Part shown: positions 1-7,887 of the stretch, in pieces
How the letters are laid out: each line of letters starts with the position of its first letter
Position numbering within the stretch: position 1 is the stretch's first letter
From: an uncultured Moraxella sp.
Lineage (GTDB): Bacteria; Pseudomonadota; Gammaproteobacteria; Pseudomonadales; Moraxellaceae
Length of the DNA stretch: 21,648 bases
Reading direction: 5' to 3'
Assembly: GCA_937975585.1 (NCBI GenBank)
Contig: CALJUC010000210.1
Coordinates: forward strand, 1-21,648
Notes under the pieces: generated by a model
The model's database searches: none
The model's input: the letters and a program-made list of their open reading frames with translations, nothing else
Told to the model about the DNA's origin: nothing
Made by a program: the position numbers and the translations under genes

Positions 1-14
1 TGCTCTTCCGATCT
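1..14. other. Probable Illumina adapter remnant at contig edge
   Basis: The first 14 bases (TGCTCTTCCGATCT) are identical to the 3' end of the standard Illumina read-2 adapter. A 14-base identity placed exactly at the window edge is much more likely to be untrimmed adapter built into an assembly than genomic sequence. The DNA just to its right may be real, but the junction should not be trusted. Confidence 0.85.
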
Positions 15-15
15 T

Positions 16-114
16 CAGAGTGCAGCCGATGCTGTCGCAGCATACAAACAGGCGCTTAAAGACGGCAAGCCTATATTTCTTGATTTTTCTTCACCTTACG
101 CGGTAAATTGCTAA
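16..114 (+). CDS. C-terminal fragment of an unidentified protein (5' truncated)
   Basis: An open frame runs from the window edge to a TAA at 112-114 and encodes 32 residues ending KPIFLDFSSPYAVNC. Composition and codon use look coding: Ala-rich first, then a hydrophobic beta-strand-like segment. No start is visible because the frame enters from the adapter junction. The stretch GKPIFLDF resembles the beta strand before the CxxC motif in thioredoxin-like proteins such as the DsbD C-terminal domain, but the frame stops right after its only Cys, so this cannot be a complete thioredoxin fold. I cannot name it. It may be the true end of an upstream gene or an assembly artefact next to the adapter. 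Confidence 0.4.
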   Translation, partial: QSAADAVAAYKQALKDGKPIFLDFSSPYAVNC

Positions 115-203
115 TCTTTGACGCAACATAAGCGAATTTCAATCAAAATACGCCTAAAGTATAGAACGAATCGCGCCATTTTGGTTGACTTATCGGCTTT
201 AAA

Positions 204-233
204 TTGAAAAAGCGTCTTGCTTTAGTGTATAGT
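204..233 (+). promoter_or_regulatory. Candidate sigma-70 promoter of fabI
   Basis: TTGAAA (204-209) and TATAGT (228-233) are separated by 18 bases, giving near-consensus -35 and -10 boxes. Transcription would start near 240 and leave a leader of about 60 bases before the fabI ATG. An AAGGA ribosome binding site lies at 290-294. No operator-like repeat was seen around it. Confidence 0.55.
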
Positions 234-300
234 TGTACACTCAAAACAATGAATACCGAATTGTTACCCCAATTACCACCCAAATATAAAAGGAATCGCC

Positions 301-1107
301 ATGTTATTGACCGGCAAACGCTACGTTGTCACAGGTATCGCTAGTAAATTGTCTATTGCTTGGGGCATTGCCGAAGCGTTACACCGCGAAGGCGCAAGCT
401 TAATCTTAACCTATCCAAACGAAAAAATGAAAAAGCGTGTCGACATGGCCGCTGAAACCTTCGGCGCTGAGTTGGTATTAGCATGTGATGTGGGTTCAGA
501 TGATGAAATCCAAGCGTGTTTTGAGCAAGTGGCTGCACATTGGCCAGACGGTATCGATGGTGTGGTACACGCGATTGGTTTTGCCCCGGCTGACCAGTTG
601 GACGGTGACTTCACCAATGTGACCACGCGTGAAGGTTTTGCGATTGCTCATGACATCAGCGCTTACAGCTTTGTGGCATTAGCAAAAGCAAGCCGTGAGT
701 TATTGGCAAAGCGTCAAGGTTCTTTATTGACCTTGACCTATGAAGGCAGTATCCATGTATTGCCAAACTACAACGTGATGGGTCTCGCCAAAGCCAGCCT
801 TGAAGCAAGCGTGCGCTACTTGGCAAGCTCAATGGGTGAAGATGGTATTCGTGTGAATGCGGTATCAGCAGGCCCAATCCGTACATTGGCGGCAAGCGGC
901 ATCAAGTCATTCCGCCGTATGCTAGATACCAATGCCAAAATGGCACCGCTACAACGCAATGTGAGCATCGAAGAAGTTGGTAACGCGGCGATGTTCTTGC
1001 TATCTCCGTGGGCATCAGGTATTACTGGTGAGATTTTATTCGTGGATGCCGGTTTTAATACCGTTGCACTGAGCGAAAAAGTCATGATTGATGCAACGGC
1101 TGACTAA
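301..1107 (+). CDS. fabI: Enoyl-[acyl-carrier-protein] reductase (NADH), FabI
   Basis: FabI reduces the trans-2-enoyl-ACP double bond with NAD(P)H, the last step of each elongation cycle of type II fatty acid synthesis in the cytoplasm. The 268 residues match the family's usual length of about 260. Visible features are a divergent N-terminal Rossmann glycine motif (TGIASKLSIAWG, about residues 11-22), the catalytic FabI pattern Tyr147, Tyr157 and Lys164 (Y-x9-Y-x6-K in YEGSIHVLPNYNVMGLAK), and the C-terminal block SPWASGITGEILFVDAGFN. Gly93 is the residue altered in E. coli triclosan-resistant mutants (G93V) and is wild type here; M160 corresponds to E. coli M159. The start is supported by AAGGA six bases upstream. 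The gene appears monocistronic, with its own promoter upstream and a terminator at 1128-1165. Confidence 0.97.
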   Translation: MLLTGKRYVVTGIASKLSIAWGIAEALHREGASLILTYPNEKMKKRVDMAAETFGAELVLACDVGSDDEIQACFEQVAAHWPDGIDGVVHAIGFAPADQLDGDFTNVTTREGFAIAHDISAYSFVALAKASRELLAKRQGSLLTLTYEGSIHVLPNYNVMGLAKASLEASVRYLASSMGEDGIRVNAVSAGPIRTLAASGIKSFRRMLDTNAKMAPLQRNVSIEEVGNAAMFLLSPWASGITGEILFVDAGFNTVALSEKVMIDATAD

Positions 1108-1127
1108 TTAAACGTTGCAATTTAAAT

Positions 1128-1165
1128 AAAAAGGTTGTTCGTTGTATGAGGAACAGCCTTTTTTA
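1128..1165 (+). terminator. Rho-independent terminator of fabI
   Basis: A 13-bp stem (1128-1140 with 1151-1163, including one G-U pair) encloses a 10-base loop and runs directly into a T tract. It begins 20 bases after the fabI stop and separates fabI from the next gene. Confidence 0.85.
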
Positions 1166-1169
1166 TTGT

Positions 1170-1200
1170 TTGATGAATAAGTTATTTTGCTTATTAAAAT
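1170..1200 (+). promoter_or_regulatory. Weak candidate promoter of the DUF1275 gene
   Basis: TTGATG (1170-1175) and TAAAAT (1195-1200) are spaced 19 bases apart, longer than ideal. If real, transcription starts near 1207. That would leave almost no leader for an ATG at 1207 but a normal leader for the ATG at 1294, which agrees with the start chosen below. Confidence 0.3.
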
Positions 1201-1293
1201 AGCCAAATGGATAAGGATATTTGCAAGTACATTAATTTAAGCATACAATTTTTGCCGAACAAGGCTATAACAATCGGCGATAGGGCGAGCAAA

Positions 1294-1959
1294 ATGATTA
1301 ATAAGTTACCTAAATGGATTTTGTATGGTGGCTGTATTTTGGCATTTACCGCAGGCTGTGTGAATAGTACCGCCTTGGTTGGCTTTACCCATTTATCAGC
1401 TTCCCATGTCACCGGCAATGTCACGTTATTTGCGTCTGCGTTTGCCGAGGGCAATTATCAGCAAATGGCATTGGTGTGCTTGGTCTTATTGTCGTTTTTA
1501 TTTGGCGCGGTGATAAGTGGCTTTGTGGTTGGGAGTACCGCACTGCGTGCAGGACGGCGCTATGGGATAGCCCTGATGATTGAGGCGTCATTATTGCTCA
1601 TTAGCCTGATATTGTTTTCGGTGCAATCAATATGGGGGCAAGTATTTGCCGCAATGGCTTGTGGTCTACAAAACTCGATGGTCGCGACTTATAGTGGTGC
1701 GGTCATTCGTACCACTCATCTAACAGGTCTAACCTCTGATATGGGTTCAGCGATTGGTAACTGGTTAGCAGGGCGTGAGATTAATAAAAAGACCTTTGTG
1801 TTACAGGGTATGATTTGGTACAGCTTTTGCGGGGGCGGTGTGGTTGGCGCCTTTGGTTATTTACACTGGGGCTATATGACCTTGGTGCTACCAATGTGCA
1901 TCGTGATTACACTAGGGTTGCTCTATCACTATAAAATTCGCTTAACCGCCATTAGCTGA
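1294..1959 (+). CDS. YoaK/DUF1275 family integral membrane protein
   Basis: The product is a hydrophobic protein of about 221 residues with roughly six membrane segments. It has the family landmarks: an N-terminal AGCVNSTAL stretch, HVTGN (about residues 36-40), AMACGLQNSMVATYSG and RTTHLTGLTSDMG. Proteins of this family are widespread and of unknown function; a transport role is only a guess. The frame is open from an ATG at 1207, which would add 29 residues, but no ribosome binding site precedes that codon. The ATG at 1294 has AGGGCGAG at 1282-1289, gives the usual family length, and lies just before the first conserved membrane segment, so I prefer it. It follows fabI but is separated from it by a terminator. 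Confidence 0.88.
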   Translation: MINKLPKWILYGGCILAFTAGCVNSTALVGFTHLSASHVTGNVTLFASAFAEGNYQQMALVCLVLLSFLFGAVISGFVVGSTALRAGRRYGIALMIEASLLLISLILFSVQSIWGQVFAAMACGLQNSMVATYSGAVIRTTHLTGLTSDMGSAIGNWLAGREINKKTFVLQGMIWYSFCGGGVVGAFGYLHWGYMTLVLPMCIVITLGLLYHYKIRLTAIS

Positions 1960-1995
1960 TTTATAATTACCTCTAAATTAGCCAAGACCAAAGAT

Positions 1996-2034
1996 AAAAA
2001 AACCGCTACGAAATTTCTCCTAGCGGTTTTTTTT
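1996..2034. terminator. Bidirectional intrinsic terminator between convergent genes
   Basis: A perfect 12-bp stem (1997-2008 with 2021-2032; core ACCGCTA/TAGCGGT) with a 12-base loop is flanked by A residues on the left and T residues on the right. It can therefore end transcripts from the DUF1275 gene (+) and from the 63-residue gene (-), which converge here. Confidence 0.87.
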
Positions 2035-2065
2035 GCAGATTTTTTTACAGACAAAAAATCTGTGC

Positions 2066-2257
2066 TTATAGCGGTTTATTGACTTCTTCCATCATATCCA
2101 GTAATGAATCATCAGTATTGGCTTGTTTGTCCTGGGGTAGATGAGATTGGTTAATGTCCGTTGGCTTAATACCGTCCATTGCCGCATGGGCTTCGCTGCT
2201 TTGGGCATTATTGAGTTTGGTTTGATTGCGTGGTTGGGTTGGGCAGTTATCGGTCAT
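2066..2257 (-). CDS. Small hydrophilic protein of unknown function (63 aa)
   Basis: The product is a 63-residue, soluble, Asn/Gln/Asp-rich protein without membrane segments or cysteine pairs; it has one Cys near the N-terminus (TDNCPTQ). It is probably a real gene: a strong AAGGAG site lies seven bases upstream of the ATG, and a terminator sits directly downstream. Most of it looks disordered, ending in an amphipathic acidic tail (DDSLLDMMEEVNKPL). That tail aligns without gaps to the C-terminus of the next protein upstream (see findings). I do not recognise the family. It could be co-transcribed with the 199-residue gene, although 163 bases and an inverted repeat lie between them. Confidence 0.7.
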   Translation of the reverse strand: MTDNCPTQPRNQTKLNNAQSSEAHAAMDGIKPTDINQSHLPQDKQANTDDSLLDMMEEVNKPL

Positions 2258-2264
2258 TATGCAA

Positions 2265-2270
2265 CTCCTT
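2265..2270 (-). promoter_or_regulatory. Ribosome binding site of the 63-residue gene
   Basis: AAGGAG on the minus strand, seven bases before the ATG at 2257-2255. It is the best Shine-Dalgarno match in the left half of the window and the main argument that this short frame is translated. Confidence 0.75.
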
Positions 2271-2367
2271 GCCTTGTTTGTTATTATTGATTATTCACAA
2301 GCATACAAGGATTGATGACGCTGAACAAGGCTTGGCTACACAACATTGTATAACGTAATAAACGGCT

Positions 2368-2397
2368 ACTAATCGGTTGCGAACGGTAACAATTAGT
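2368..2397. repeat. Imperfect inverted repeat between the two minus-strand small genes
   Basis: The arms ACTAATCGGTT and AACAATTAGT face each other across a short loop and could form a hairpin of about nine base pairs. No T tract follows on either strand, so it is not a classical terminator. It lies 24 bases past the stop at 2421 and could be an RNA-processing or attenuation hairpin, or an operator for the downstream small gene. The function is a guess. Confidence 0.35.
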
Positions 2398-2420
2398 CAA
2401 ATTTGCAGTGTCTGCGCGTA

Positions 2421-3020
2421 TTACAAATCATTCGTCAAATCTGCCAACATTTGGTCAAAAATATCGTCATGAGCCGAATTGGCATGAGTGGCATTGCCCA
2501 TATTGTTGACGGTATCATCTGATGACCTTGCTGGCGTGGCGCTTGCTACTACGCTTGGTACAGTACTTGGCGCAGTTGACGTAATGGTCGGCTGCGCTAC
2601 AGGTGGTAAGGTAATAGGGCTCGCGGTAGCTTGACTGGCAGTATCAAATTGAGGCTGTGGCAGTCGCTGCTTAAGTTGTTGCCTAGCGTCACGTTGACGT
2701 TGACGACTGGCCTCGATTTCGGTTTGATAATCAATAGAGTGTGTTCGCCACCATGTTTCAAATTGGTCAACATTACGCCCGACGATACTCGCTGGTAAGT
2801 CAATCGTGGCAATTTGGGAGATAAGCAGCAAATCATTTGGGTTTAATTGCTGGCCACTGGCCACAAAGATTTGCTCACGACTACCGGTATAAGGTTTTTT
2901 GCGTGCCAATGATTGACCGTTAAAGTCAAGACGTGGCAACTGCCAAAGTTTGCCATTTTGGTAAATCACCGTGTATCGGTCAATCGGTTGTTTAAAGATG
3001 GCATCAATCGGGTGGTACAT
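2421..3020 (-). CDS. Hypothetical protein with Ala/Thr/Pro-rich C-terminal half (199 aa)
   Basis: I do not recognise this protein. Residues 1 to about 100 look folded, with several Tyr and Trp residues (YTVIYQNGKLWQLPRLDF, FETWWRTHSIDY). Residues about 98-122 form a Gln/Arg-rich helix that may be coiled coil. Residues about 125-180 are low complexity (Ala, Thr, Pro, Ser, Val), followed by a short acidic amphipathic tail (HDDIFDQMLADLTNDL). There is no signal peptide or membrane segment, so it is probably cytoplasmic. No good Shine-Dalgarno precedes the ATG, although an extended -10 promoter is visible about 50 bases upstream. It is divergent from recC, which raises but does not prove a shared regulatory region. 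Confidence 0.65.
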   Translation of the reverse strand: MYHPIDAIFKQPIDRYTVIYQNGKLWQLPRLDFNGQSLARKKPYTGSREQIFVASGQQLNPNDLLLISQIATIDLPASIVGRNVDQFETWWRTHSIDYQTEIEASRQRQRDARQQLKQRLPQPQFDTASQATASPITLPPVAQPTITSTAPSTVPSVVASATPARSSDDTVNNMGNATHANSAHDDIFDQMLADLTNDL

Positions 3021-3067
3021 AAGGATAGATAACTCACAAGGCAGCAGTATAAAAATCTATTTAAGTT

Positions 3068-3076
3068 AGTATATCA
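3068..3076 (-). promoter_or_regulatory. Candidate extended -10 promoter of the 199-residue gene
   Basis: On the minus strand TGATATACT has the TGn extension and a TATACT -10 box. Transcription would begin near 3061, about 40 bases before the ATG at 3020. No good -35 is present, as is common for extended -10 promoters. The palindrome at 3083-3097 occupies the -35 position. Confidence 0.45.
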
Positions 3077-3082
3077 AATATT

Positions 3083-3097
3083 GGTAAAATTTTTACC
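3083..3097. promoter_or_regulatory. Perfect 15-base palindrome, possible operator
   Basis: GGTAAAA-T-TTTTACC is a perfect inverted repeat with a one-base centre. It sits directly upstream of the minus-strand -10 element, where a repressor would block RNA polymerase. AT-rich palindromes also occur by chance, so an operator role is inference from position. Confidence 0.35.
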
Positions 3098-3136
3098 TTA
3101 TCAATTTACTGGTGGGTATGTATTTACGTCAAAAAT

Positions 3137-3155
3137 CACGTCACAGGATGACGTG
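3137..3155. repeat. Inverted repeat CACGTCA-N5-TGACGTG
   Basis: Two exact 7-base arms are separated by five bases in the divergent region between the 199-residue gene and recC, about 60 bases upstream of the recC -10 element. It has the size and symmetry of a dimeric regulator site and no T tract, so a terminator is unlikely. Confidence 0.35.
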
Positions 3156-3213
3156 TTATTGCGTTAATGCTTGGCAAAACAGCGAGTGAGTGACACCACC
3201 TGTCAGTTGAAGG

Positions 3214-3222
3214 TGCTATAAT
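3214..3222 (+). promoter_or_regulatory. Extended -10 promoter of recCBD
   Basis: TGCTATAAT is a perfect extended -10 element (TGn plus TATAAT). No good -35 lies at 16-18 bases. Transcription would start near 3229 and leave a leader of about 80 bases before the recC ATG. No further promoter or terminator is obvious inside recC-recB-recD, so the three are probably one transcript. Confidence 0.55.
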
Positions 3223-3307
3223 CACCGATAATCGTTTTGCACCTAAATGCCTAATTGACCTTATTAAATTTTCCCAATTGACTATTTTTAAAAGACCATA
3301 ACGCGCG

Positions 3308-6300
3308 ATGCTACATATTATTCAAAGTAATAAAATCGAAACCTTATTTGATGAACTGTTGACCGTGTATCAAAATCCGGCGGAAAATCAGTCGGTGTTT
3401 GAACCGTTTAATGTGATTGTGCCATCAAAGGTCATGGGTGAGTGGCTAAAAAAGCAAGTCGCAGATAGCGCCGGTATTAGCACCTTGGTCACCACGGAGT
3501 TTTGGGGACGGTATTTTTGGGGATTGATGCAGCGGGTGCTGCGGATTTATAAGCGTTATCGCGATGATGTGCTTGATGTGCCCGATGTTGCCATGCTGTC
3601 AAAAAGCATTATGCAATGGCAGATTTTTGGTCTACTGATGGCCTATCGTGACAGTATTGCAAGCGATGAAAATCACCCGTTACAGCCATTTATCGAGCCG
3701 CTATTGGCCGAGCTAGTGGCAGGGAAAGATGAAAACGATACCCGGCTTGATAGTACGTTAGACCCTGTTAGCCCGTGGCATAATCAGTCATTACTCGCGA
3801 GTAGCCAAGTTGCCGATACGGCCAGTGACCAAAGCTTAGAGCAGCGATTTTGGCAGCTTGCCAATGATATGGCAAGTATGTTAAACCGCTATATGACTTA
3901 CCGCCCACAGTGGCTTGATGCGTGGGGCAACAATCAGCCTATCGCCATTGCTGAGATGATTGCCGAAAAAGATGCCTTGCACAATCGCTTACACGGGCGT
4001 ATGGGTTCTGACGCATTGACTACGCCGGATTGGTTGATTGAGCATTATACCCAGTTAGAAGCGGCGCAGCGTTATCTATGGTATACCTTGTTTGATGGGG
4101 ATTATCGTTATCGTGAAACGTTGCAGCGCCAGTTTTGGCAAGCGTTTAATGATAACGATAGCCAAATAGCCAGTCGTTGCCGCCGTCAATTGCCTAAGCA
4201 GTTGATTTTGTTTACTGTACAACAGTTACCACCTAGTGAGTTGTTGGATTTACAGCGGATGGGTGAGTTGACAGCCGTTACCTTGTTGCATTTTAACCCC
4301 TCTGAGCAGTTTTGGGCGGATATCGTTGATAAAAACTGGCTGATTGAGCAGCAATTTGCCAACCCTGACAGTATTTATCTTAAAGACTATGGTCACACCT
4401 TATTGTCACGCTTTGGCAAGCAGTCGCGTGAGGTCTTTGCCATGCTGGCCAATCTATCGGGTAATGCCTATCAAACGGTGCTATGGGAAGATAAGTTCGT
4501 CAATGACGATAGGCCGGTGAGTCTACTGGCGAACTTGCAACAAGATATGCTCACGCTTGAAGAAGCCAATACCACCACCAAAATTCAAGATATGCTGACC
4601 TTGACCTCGCAAGCGAGTAATGAGGCTATCCCATCGCCACGTGAGCAACTGATGGCGCTGCAAAATGCCGGATTTAGCAATAATGCAGCCTTGATGACAC
4701 TCATCAATAAGCTAGAAGCTGAGCAACAACGCCATCAGCGTGAACGCCGTTTGTGGCAAACCAGTCAGTTATTAGATAGCAGCTTGTCTATCCAAGTGTG
4801 TCATAGTCTAGTGCGCCAGTTAGAAGTGCTGCGTACCATGTTGGTCGGTTGGCTCAATTATAGTGATTGTCCAGATCAAATCCCCGAGTCCGAGTTTGAA
4901 CGCCGTGCATTAAGTGATGTGTTGGTGCTATTGCCCGATATCGAAGCACAGCAAAATATCATTGAGGCGATCTTCCCCAAAGGCGTGGGTGCAGATGGGT
5001 ATCACTTGCCTGCCAAGGTAACGGGTGTGGTCGCCAAAGACATCAATCAGCTATGGCAAGCGATTACCGGGTATTACCGTCTGCTCAATCGGGCGGGCGC
5101 GCGCTTTTCACGCACCGAAGTATTTGATTGGCTGTTCTTGCCGCCTTTGTATGAAAGCTTTGGTTTAAGTTTGGAGCAAATGAGCCGCGCTTGTGATTTA
5201 CTAAGTGAGGCTGGGTTTGTGCGTGGTTTTGATGAGGCACACCTTCAGCAAAGCTTGCACCGTGAAGATGACGATTACCGTTATAGCTTTGCCTATGCGC
5301 TCGAGCGATTGGTCGCAGGCGTGTTGATGCCGCACGCTAGCGCGGTTAAGTTTGGTGAGTTGGTCAACCAATATGGCGAAATCGAGTATATCAAACCATT
5401 AAGCCAAGTTACCTTGGCAGATGCGCCTTTGGTCGCGGTACTGTGCGATATTTACCAAACCTTGGATAGCAAACGTCATCTCGGCAAACAAAGCGCCACG
5501 GTGGCTGACTGGCTGTTAGAAATCGAAGATTTAATTCAGACCAAGTTTGCGGTTTTTAACCAAACCAATGCTTGGCTTGCAATTTTTGCCGCACAAAATG
5601 AGCTAAAAAACCATCTTGCAGCCAATCATAAAAAACCAACCCAAGCGCAAACAGCCTATAGTGATAGGCCTAATGTGCAAACGGATGCCTTACCGCTAAA
5701 GCTGAATTTTATCCTTGAAAGTATTGCCGACCAATTGGTGAGTCAGCAAGTGAGTGCGGAGCCATCGGGTGTGATTACGTTTGCGCGGATTGGTGCGGTG
5801 CGTAATTTACCTTACAAACTGGTTGTTCTATTAAACCTCAATCTTTCGGACTTTCCAAGCCGCGAGCAACATAACCGCTATAACCTGATGCAAGCTGGGC
5901 TACCCGTACGTGGGGATAGGTTCCGCGAGGATGATGATTTGGGCGCGTTTTTGGATGCGTTACTGTGCGCCAAACAAGGCTGTTGGTTGTTTTATAATGG
6001 TAAAAGTACCACAGATACCCACGAGCATTTACCGGCAAGTCCTGTGCAAGAGCTATTAAGCTTTTTGCAAACCGAGGTACAGTGGCAAGACAGCCTTGAG
6101 AGGGTTGATGCTGATAGTCAACCGAATATAGTAACGCCACAAAACGGCGCTGCGCTCACCTTTGGTCAACAGGTTGAACAATACTTGGTGACCCATCATC
6201 CGGCTTTGCCATTTGATAAGGGTTATTTTGAATTACAAACGCAGGACAACAGTGACAGTAATGCTGCTGATACGGTGGATGTCGCTGACTATCGCACCCA

Positions 6301-7834
6301 ATTACAACTGGCCAAAAGCCAACTTTACCCGCCCGCCAGAATTTGGCACAGCTTGTATCAACAGCTTGAGCATCGTGAGCATAACGACCAACTGCCGACC
6401 CAAATGATTAGTATTTGGAAAAAAGCACAGTTAATGCACTGGCGTGACGCTTGGATCCAGGCAAAGACAGCATTAAGCGCCAAGTTATTCATTGAAGTCA
6501 ATCAACAGATGACACTGGCGAATCTGGCAGGCGAGCAACGCCATATTAAGCTAGAAAGCGTGATTCGCGGCATGCAAGACCCCGCCAAGACGTTTATCAA
6601 AGCGCAGCAATTATTTATCGCAAATACTCAAGTGGCAGAATTGCCGCTGGAACCCCTACAACTCGACGGGTTAACGCGCTATCAGCTTAATCAGTTATTG
6701 ATTGACTCGCAACTCGATGCCTCAACGTATATCGCAAATGCAGTCGATATCAGCCCTACGGTGCGATATACCGAAGTACTGCCTGCGGGCGTGAACCGTT
6801 ATCAAAGCTTGGCCGAACAACAACGCAGCACGCGCTTTGGTCTAGTCAAATTTATCCAAGACCTGGTGGCATTGGCTGATTCTGCGACTGACAAAGCTGA
6901 CGCCCAATCGCAAAATTCGCCAGATACCAATATTATGCGTGCTGATATTTTGCCACTGGCGCAAGCGCTTGACCGCCAATTTGGTGAAATAGCGGTCAAT
7001 GCATTGTCCGCAATCGCGGCACAGGACGATGCGTCTGAGTTCATAGATAATGCCTTTGCAAGATTGGGTCAATTGCTCACAATTTGCCAAGAGCAGCATC
7101 TTGCCGTCAGTATACCGCTGTTAGACACGATAACCCAGCTTGCAACAGAGAAAGTTCAAAATATCGTCATCACAGCAACCTTACCAACACCATTGAATAG
7201 CCCATATTGGCTACAGTATTTGCCACAATCGGGCAAAGAGAAATATCACCTACAGTGTTGGCTTAATCATCTATGTTGGCAAGTGGCTCGACGTACCACA
7301 CCTGAGCAAGTGGCAGCGCGTGAGGGTTTTTCACTATGGCGTTATCGTGATGTGACCTTGTATGTACCACCGCTGGCGTGGCAACAAGCGTATCAGTATT
7401 TGCAAGATTGGTTCGGTGTTTGGCAATTAGCGGAACATCGTGTCATGGTGTTACCGCCCAATATGAGCCTATCTTATTTACAGCAGCAAGCGGCTGTTTT
7501 GGCAGAAGGCGGTGAGTCACTAACGTTTAAACAGTTAAACATGAAAACTTGGACAGATAAAGGTTGGGATCAAGACCCACAACCCCACCAGTATGATCAC
7601 GCCAATTGGCAGTTATTACTTGGTGAATATAAACCCAGTGTGATTTGGCCGTTTTTAACGAGTTTAGTGCCGCTATTGTACCAGCCGCTCTATGAGGGTT
7701 TGGTGGATGTCTATGCAGAACTCGTGACAGTAAAGCCAAAAAAAGTAGCGTCTAAGATAAAACTAGATACACCAGCCAAAGCGAAGACAACCGCCAAAAA
7801 ACCACGAAAAACTAGCAAAACCACGGATAGTTAG
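3308..7834 (+). CDS. recC: Exodeoxyribonuclease V gamma subunit, RecC
   Basis: RecC is the scaffold of RecBCD. It splits the DNA duplex, holds the 3' strand and recognises Chi, the recombination hotspot sequence. The start MLHIIQSNKIETLF matches the family N-terminus. Also visible are VPSKVMGEWLKKQVADSAG (about 39-57), the conserved block ARIGAVRNLPYKLVVLLNL (about 825-845), and GDRFREDDDLGAFLDALL (about 868-885), equivalent to GDRSRRDDDRYLFLEALL in enteric RecC. At 1508 residues it is much longer than E. coli RecC (1122); the extra length is spread over both halves. Residues from about 1474 form a basic tail with 11 Lys and 1 Arg. No clear Shine-Dalgarno is seen. The gene heads recC-recB-recD; the recB start follows 53 bases after its stop, without the ptrA gene that lies between them in E. 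coli. Confidence 0.95.
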   Translation: MLHIIQSNKIETLFDELLTVYQNPAENQSVFEPFNVIVPSKVMGEWLKKQVADSAGISTLVTTEFWGRYFWGLMQRVLRIYKRYRDDVLDVPDVAMLSKSIMQWQIFGLLMAYRDSIASDENHPLQPFIEPLLAELVAGKDENDTRLDSTLDPVSPWHNQSLLASSQVADTASDQSLEQRFWQLANDMASMLNRYMTYRPQWLDAWGNNQPIAIAEMIAEKDALHNRLHGRMGSDALTTPDWLIEHYTQLEAAQRYLWYTLFDGDYRYRETLQRQFWQAFNDNDSQIASRCRRQLPKQLILFTVQQLPPSELLDLQRMGELTAVTLLHFNPSEQFWADIVDKNWLIEQQFANPDSIYLKDYGHTLLSRFGKQSREVFAMLANLSGNAYQTVLWEDKFVNDDRPVSLLANLQQDMLTLEEANTTTKIQDMLTLTSQASNEAIPSPREQLMALQNAGFSNNAALMTLINKLEAEQQRHQRERRLWQTSQLLDSSLSIQVCHSLVRQLEVLRTMLVGWLNYSDCPDQIPESEFERRALSDVLVLLPDIEAQQNIIEAIFPKGVGADGYHLPAKVTGVVAKDINQLWQAITGYYRLLNRAGARFSRTEVFDWLFLPPLYESFGLSLEQMSRACDLLSEAGFVRGFDEAHLQQSLHREDDDYRYSFAYALERLVAGVLMPHASAVKFGELVNQYGEIEYIKPLSQVTLADAPLVAVLCDIYQTLDSKRHLGKQSATVADWLLEIEDLIQTKFAVFNQTNAWLAIFAAQNELKNHLAANHKKPTQAQTAYSDRPNVQTDALPLKLNFILESIADQLVSQQVSAEPSGVITFARIGAVRNLPYKLVVLLNLNLSDFPSREQHNRYNLMQAGLPVRGDRFREDDDLGAFLDALLCAKQGCWLFYNGKSTTDTHEHLPASPVQELLSFLQTEVQWQDSLERVDADSQPNIVTPQNGAALTFGQQVEQYLVTHHPALPFDKGYFELQTQDNSDSNAADTVDVADYRTQLQLAKSQLYPPARIWHSLYQQLEHREHNDQLPTQMISIWKKAQLMHWRDAWIQAKTALSAKLFIEVNQQMTLANLAGEQRHIKLESVIRGMQDPAKTFIKAQQLFIANTQVAELPLEPLQLDGLTRYQLNQLLIDSQLDASTYIANAVDISPTVRYTEVLPAGVNRYQSLAEQQRSTRFGLVKFIQDLVALADSATDKADAQSQNSPDTNIMRADILPLAQALDRQFGEIAVNALSAIAAQDDASEFIDNAFARLGQLLTICQEQHLAVSIPLLDTITQLATEKVQNIVITATLPTPLNSPYWLQYLPQSGKEKYHLQCWLNHLCWQVARRTTPEQVAAREGFSLWRYRDVTLYVPPLAWQQAYQYLQDWFGVWQLAEHRVMVLPPNMSLSYLQQQAAVLAEGGESLTFKQLNMKTWTDKGWDQDPQPHQYDHANWQLLLGEYKPSVIWPFLTSLVPLLYQPLYEGLVDVYAELVTVKPKKVASKIKLDTPAKAKTTAKKPRKTSKTTDS

Positions 7835-7887
7835 TGTTTTAATTTTTGTTTACGTTGCCCCAATTTACCAAGTTTGATAATTGATTA

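Noticed and set aside
1207..1293. N-terminal extension of the DUF1275 protein from the ATG at 1207.
   Set aside because: No ribosome binding site, an unusual polar extension not expected in the family, and overlap with the likely transcription start. Kept only as an alternative.
5838..6140. 100-codon frame antisense to recC.
   Set aside because: It overlies one of the most conserved parts of RecC and has no start signals or recognisable protein features.
7726..7834. Frameshift in A-rich DNA as an explanation for the Lys-rich end of RecC.
   Set aside because: The tail continues in one frame with a low-complexity Lys/Ala/Thr/Pro pattern typical of real basic tails, and no alternative frame restores a better C-terminus. 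An assembly error cannot be fully excluded.
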